9,493 bases of DNA from Flavobacteriaceae bacterium (GTDB lineage Bacteria; Bacteroidota; Bacteroidia; Flavobacteriales; Flavobacteriaceae). Each line of letters begins with the position of its first letter. Positions within the stretch are counted from its first letter, which is position 1. Below, one piece after another: positions 5,967-9,493 of the stretch. A model generated the notes under the pieces. It was not told the origin of the DNA, searched no databases, and was given only the letters and a program-made list of their open reading frames with translations. The translations under genes and the position numbers were made by a program. The stretch covers positions 1-9,493 of the forward strand of contig DAOUPU010000084.1 of assembly GCA_030625995.1 (NCBI GenBank), in the 5' to 3' direction.

Positions 5967-7877
5967 TCATTCAATAGCTTTGTCGACAAGTACATCATCA
6001 ACCAGACTTACATTTAAACCATCATATCTCACAATAAATATTCCCTTATTCAAGATACTATTGGAGGTGTTTTCGATATAATTATATTTCGTAGCCAAAC
6101 GCTCGGAATTTCCCTGGCTTTTCAGATCTGTATTTTCATTTGCCATTCGTATTAAAATATCATAAGTAATATCAAAACCTTCTATAGCATATTTCGTTGG
6201 ATAGGTTTTATAAGATTTGATATACCTATTTGTGAAATAGCGTAACTCTTTAGACTCGGAATCTAAATATTGAAAAGAGGCATAATGAAAATTCACTCTT
6301 GCCAAAAAATTATTATCTATTTTATTAAAACTTTTCCCTTTCTCAAAAGCAAATAGGGTGACATTTACTTCTTCCGGTAAAACCCCTAAATTATTAACAA
6401 CATCAGATGCTATAACTCCTTCAGAACCAAATAGAAAAAACCAATTCTCTCTGTCCTCAGCAATATTTTCTTTAAATACTTCCGGTTTAATATAGCCCTC
6501 TTCCGGTTTTATTAAGGTAACAGATTCAATACTGTCCAGAGCTTCTAAATCCCTGATCAAAGAATTAATATTGGCACTTGATTCTCCCTCTTCATCCAGA
6601 ATAACTATTAACTTCTGATTAGAATAGATCGATTTGACATATTCCATCATTTCAAGGGCCAGATGTTCCTTGGTTGGAACTTCCTGCACCAAATTAATAT
6701 TTCTGATCTTTGAATGATCCTTTGTTGATATAGGCGATATTACCAGCGCTTTTTTGAACTGTAAGTTATCAGAAACAACTTTTACATTATTTAAAAATAA
6801 GGGTCCGATAATGACATCATAATCATCAAACTCTCGCCCTGAACTAAGCTTTTTACTCACCTTTTTACTATTCTCAGTATCATAAACTCTCATATGAATA
6901 GATAATCCTTGATTTTTCAAGGAATCAATAGCAAGTAAGGCACCTAAATAAAACTCTGTAGTAATATTTAACAATCTGTCATTTTCGAAGTCCAAACTAT
7001 CTCTTTTCGCCCTAAATGGAAGCATCATAGCCAACTCAATTTTTTTGTCTTCCGCAATCTCATCAATGAAAATATCAGATTTTAACTCTCCCTTATTAGG
7101 TATTTTTATTACCATCCCTTCTCGAACCCCATCCTCCAACTGCGGGTTTTCGGCAATCAGCTCTTCCTGGGAAATTTCAAATTTATTGCTTAGGCCATAT
7201 AATGTTTCTGATTTTTCAATGGTATAAATGCTAAATTCTCCCTCAACATTTAATTTTTCTTTTGGTACCAGAATAACGTCGTCTATCTGTAATCCGGTTT
7301 CCTTAATCTTTGGATTCAATTGTTCTAAATAATCAATGGAAATTTCAAAATTACGTGCTATGCTATATTTTGTTTCTTTAGGTTTAACCAAATAAGGTTG
7401 CGTACTTTTATCAATTTCAATAATTTCAGCTTCGTTTATTTGCAAAGGTATTTTTAAAACATTGTCTATTTTTAAACCATCTTTTAACAAATATGGATTC
7501 AATTCATTCAAAACCTCTTTAGACACTTTAAACTTCTTCAGTATACTATATACAGTTTCTTTTGGCAACACCTTGTGATAAATGTAATTATCAACAACGA
7601 TATCCTGATCTGTAATCGTTTTCAGATCTATTTCTGCTATTTCCTTAGAAGGGTCATAATCTTTATTCGGGATAACTAAGATATCATCGGCTTTTACATT
7701 TTTATTAATGTCCGGATTTAGCTTTAGGAGATCATAAGGAGTAATTAATAATTCTTTCGAAATACTCGCCACTGTTTCACCTTCAGAAACTTTATAAGTG
7801 ATATACTTCTTTTGCTGGGCAAAGCTTGAAGTTGCTCCTATAAAAAACAGGAAGATTATAAGATAAATATATTTCAT
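5967..7877 (-). CDS. Secreted four-LysM protein with periplasmic-binding-protein-like C-terminal domain
   Basis: This predicted 636-aa envelope protein has a signal peptide (hydrophobic residues 4-19, likely cleaved at SFA|Q, 20/21). Four LysM repeats follow at about 25-70, 98-144, 161-205 and 216-260. Each shows the pattern 'Y.V...ET..SI...F.is...L..LNP.....(L)..d.vl.IP'. LysM modules bind the glycan of peptidoglycan. Residues about 278-636 resemble the type I periplasmic-binding fold used by branched-chain amino acid receptors (Peripla_BP_6-like): 'ELAMMLPFRA', 'FYLGALLAIDSL', 'DDYDVIIGPL', 'YAIEGFDITYDIL'. No transporter genes are nearby, so a sensor or scaffold role is as likely as uptake. 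I chose ATG 7877; a TTG four codons upstream (7889) is also in frame but less likely. It follows guaA on the same strand after a 125-base gap with no clear terminator or promoter, so shared transcription is plausible. Its stop is nine bases from that of the convergent DUF2490 gene. Confidence 0.88.
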   Translation of the reverse strand: MKYIYLIIFLFFIGATSSFAQQKKYITYKVSEGETVASISKELLITPYDLLKLNPDINKNVKADDILVIPNKDYDPSKEIAEIDLKTITDQDIVVDNYIYHKVLPKETVYSILKKFKVSKEVLNELNPYLLKDGLKIDNVLKIPLQINEAEIIEIDKSTQPYLVKPKETKYSIARNFEISIDYLEQLNPKIKETGLQIDDVILVPKEKLNVEGEFSIYTIEKSETLYGLSNKFEISQEELIAENPQLEDGVREGMVIKIPNKGELKSDIFIDEIAEDKKIELAMMLPFRAKRDSLDFENDRLLNITTEFYLGALLAIDSLKNQGLSIHMRVYDTENSKKVSKKLSSGREFDDYDVIIGPLFLNNVKVVSDNLQFKKALVISPISTKDHSKIRNINLVQEVPTKEHLALEMMEYVKSIYSNQKLIVILDEEGESSANINSLIRDLEALDSIESVTLIKPEEGYIKPEVFKENIAEDRENWFFLFGSEGVIASDVVNNLGVLPEEVNVTLFAFEKGKSFNKIDNNFLARVNFHYASFQYLDSESKELRYFTNRYIKSYKTYPTKYAIEGFDITYDILIRMANENTDLKSQGNSERLATKYNYIENTSNSILNKGIFIVRYDGLNVSLVDDVLVDKAIE

Positions 7878-8002
7878 TTGAAAATCCAATTGTTGATTTA
7901 ATAACTAATATTTAATGAAGTTATTTTAAGCATCTATAATATTAACTAAAATTTGTATAAAACTAAGCAGGTTAAGAATAATTATTAAACATTCTCAATT
8001 AT

Positions 8003-9493
8003 TTATTCCCACTCAATTGTTGCCGGAGGTTTAGAACTGATATCATATACAACTCTATTCACTCCTTTAACATTGTTGATGATCTTATTAGATGTTTCTT
8101 GTAAAAATTTATATGGTAGATCAACCCAATCTGCTGTCATTCCATCGGTTGAAGAGACAGCTCTTAATGCTACCACCCTTTCATAAGTTCTCTCATCACC
8201 CATCACACCTACAGAATTTACTGGCAATAGCATGGCTCCTGCCTGCCAAACATCATTGTATAAGTTCCAGTTTTTTAGTCCCTCTACAAAAATAAAATCC
8301 ACTTCCTGCAGAATTCGAACTTTTTCATGCGTAACATCTCCTAAGATACGAATTCCCAGTCCCGGACCCGGAAAAGGATGTCTGCCCAGAAGCTCATCAT
8401 CAATACCCAGGCTTTTACCTACTCTTCGAACCTCATCTTTGAACAACATCTTCAAAGGCTCGATCACCTTTAACTTCATAAAATCTGGCAAGCCCCCAAC
8501 ATTGTGATGAGATTTGATCGTTGCAGAAGGTCCTTTCACTGAAATGGATTCGATCACATCGGGATAAATAGTACCCTGTCCCAGCCAGGTTACATCGGTA
8601 ATTAAATGTGCTTCCTCATCAAAAACCTCGATAAACTCATTCCCTATTGCCTTTCTTTTTTCTTCAGGATCTTCGAGACCTGCTAATTTTTCCAGGAACC
8701 TATCCGCCGCATCTACTCCTTTGATATTCAGACCCATGTGTTTATACTGATCCAAAACACGTTCATACTCATGCTTCCTTAATAATCCATTATTAACAAA
8801 AATACAATATAGGTTTTTACCAATGGCTTTATCCAGTAACACCGCCGCAACAGTAGAATCAACACCACCCGAAAGGCCCAGAACAACCTTGTCATTTTGC
8901 AGCCGCTCTTTCAAATCTGCGACAGTCGTTTCTACAAAAGAAAAAGGTGTCCAATCTTGTTTTAGCCCTGCAATATCAATAAGAAAATTTTCTAACAATT
9001 GCAATCCATCTGTAGTGTGATATACTTCCGGATGAAATTGAATGGCATAAGTTGGTTCTCCTTCAATTTTATACGCGGCATAGTCAACATCATCTGTACT
9101 GGCAATTTTATGAAAATTTGTCGGAATTTTAACGATCGTATCTGCATGACTCATCCATACCTGGGCATCCAACTCAATAAATTTAAATAGAATTTCATTG
9201 GGTTCTATATACGATAGGTTAGCTCTACCATATTCTCTGGCCTTTGATCGCTCCACTTTTCCTCCAAAATTATGGACAAAATACTGTGCACCATAACATA
9301 CCCCTAATAAAGGAATTTTCCCTTTAATTTTTGACAGATCCGGGTGAGGTGCCTCTTCCTGATGAACAGAAAAAGGACTTCCTGAAAGAATAACTGCTTT
9401 GTATTCTTCAATATCATCCGGAATGTGATTGTATGGAAATATTTCGCAAAAAATGAAGAGTTCTCTGACTCTACGGGCAATAAGTTGCGTGTA
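8003..9493 (-). CDS. guaA: GMP synthase (glutamine-hydrolysing), 5' end beyond the window
   Basis: GuaA makes GMP from XMP, ATP and glutamine, the last step of de novo guanine nucleotide synthesis in the cytoplasm. The visible 496 residues begin at YTQLIARRVREL, so only about a dozen N-terminal residues (the start and the ILDFGSQ region) are missing. The class I glutamine amidotransferase domain shows its nucleophile Cys in LGVCYGAQ (visible residue 66) and the His and Glu of the triad in FHPEVYH (154 and 156). The ATP pyrophosphatase domain shows the P-loop LGLSGGVDST (about 206-214), the GGLPDFMKLK and GRHPFPGPGLGIRILG segments, and the dimerisation domain ends in the canonical KPPATIEWE. 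The frame continues upstream through the GTG at 9256, which is an internal Val codon and not a start. The whole visible sequence resembles flavobacterial GuaA closely. It is upstream of the LysM gene on the same strand. Confidence 0.98.
   Translation of the reverse strand, partial: YTQLIARRVRELFIFCEIFPYNHIPDDIEEYKAVILSGSPFSVHQEEAPHPDLSKIKGKIPLLGVCYGAQYFVHNFGGKVERSKAREYGRANLSYIEPNEILFKFIELDAQVWMSHADTIVKIPTNFHKIASTDDVDYAAYKIEGEPTYAIQFHPEVYHTTDGLQLLENFLIDIAGLKQDWTPFSFVETTVADLKERLQNDKVVLGLSGGVDSTVAAVLLDKAIGKNLYCIFVNNGLLRKHEYERVLDQYKHMGLNIKGVDAADRFLEKLAGLEDPEEKRKAIGNEFIEVFDEEAHLITDVTWLGQGTIYPDVIESISVKGPSATIKSHHNVGGLPDFMKLKVIEPLKMLFKDEVRRVGKSLGIDDELLGRHPFPGPGLGIRILGDVTHEKVRILQEVDFIFVEGLKNWNLYNDVWQAGAMLLPVNSVGVMGDERTYERVVALRAVSSTDGMTADWVDLPYKFLQETSNKIINNVKGVNRVVYDISSKPPATIEWE

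Noticed and set aside
7878..7889. Upstream TTG start for the LysM gene giving four extra residues
   Set aside because: The ATG at 7877 gives a typical signal peptide beginning MKYIYL, and nothing supports the rarer TTG codon.
7890..8002. Possible promoter or terminator between guaA and the LysM gene
   Set aside because: I read both strands and found neither a hairpin with a T tract nor a TAnnTTTG box on the - strand. Nothing supportable is visible.
9254..9256. GTG as a start for guaA
   Set aside because: The frame continues upstream to the window edge and encodes the essential glutaminase Cys motif GVCYGAQ, so this is an internal Val codon.

Overview
The window looks like a chromosomal segment of a Bacteroidota bacterium, probably from the Flavobacteriia/Cytophagia side. 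The reasons are low GC, the near absence of Shine-Dalgarno sequences, signal peptides cleaved just before Gln, and the families present: DUF2490 and D15-like outer-membrane barrels, a protein with four LysM domains fused to a periplasmic-binding-protein-like domain, and a GuaA of flavobacterial type. Apart from two decayed or broken loci it is ordinary chromosome. I see no CRISPR array, tRNA, rRNA, insertion sequence or defence system.

Left part (1-5957), all genes on the + strand. The window opens in the C-terminal third of a short-chain dehydrogenase/reductase. After a 137-base gap comes a run of envelope genes. These are an alkyl-sulfatase of the SdsA1/BDS1 type carrying a lipoprotein signal, a D15/BamA-like outer-membrane beta-barrel 46 bases later, a calcineurin-like phosphoesterase with a two-helix membrane hairpin inserted in its catalytic domain, and a DUF2490 outer-membrane barrel. 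Between the barrel gene and the phosphoesterase, bases 3725-3880 encode what reads as the last ~50 residues of an alkaline phosphatase/sulfatase-superfamily enzyme. The rest of that gene is missing, so this looks like a deletion relic.

The DUF2490 gene is split by a one-base frame change exactly at a run of eight T. That T run lies directly against a perfect 13-bp hairpin. The arrangement is that of an intrinsic terminator, and also of the hairpin-plus-homopolymer sites known to drive RNA-polymerase slippage. It is the most interesting signal here, although a sequencing error or a plain frameshift mutation would give the same picture.

Right part (5967-9493), all genes on the - strand. guaA (GMP synthase, N-terminus outside the window) is followed by the LysM/periplasmic-binding-like gene, probably in one transcript. 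This pair converges on the DUF2490 gene with only nine bases between the two stop codons.

Functionally, the left cluster is a set of secreted, lipid-anchored or membrane-bound hydrolases and outer-membrane barrels. That suggests envelope lipid or detergent (sulfate/phosphate ester) metabolism, but the link is inferred from position only. The right pair combines purine synthesis with a probable envelope protein that binds peptidoglycan.
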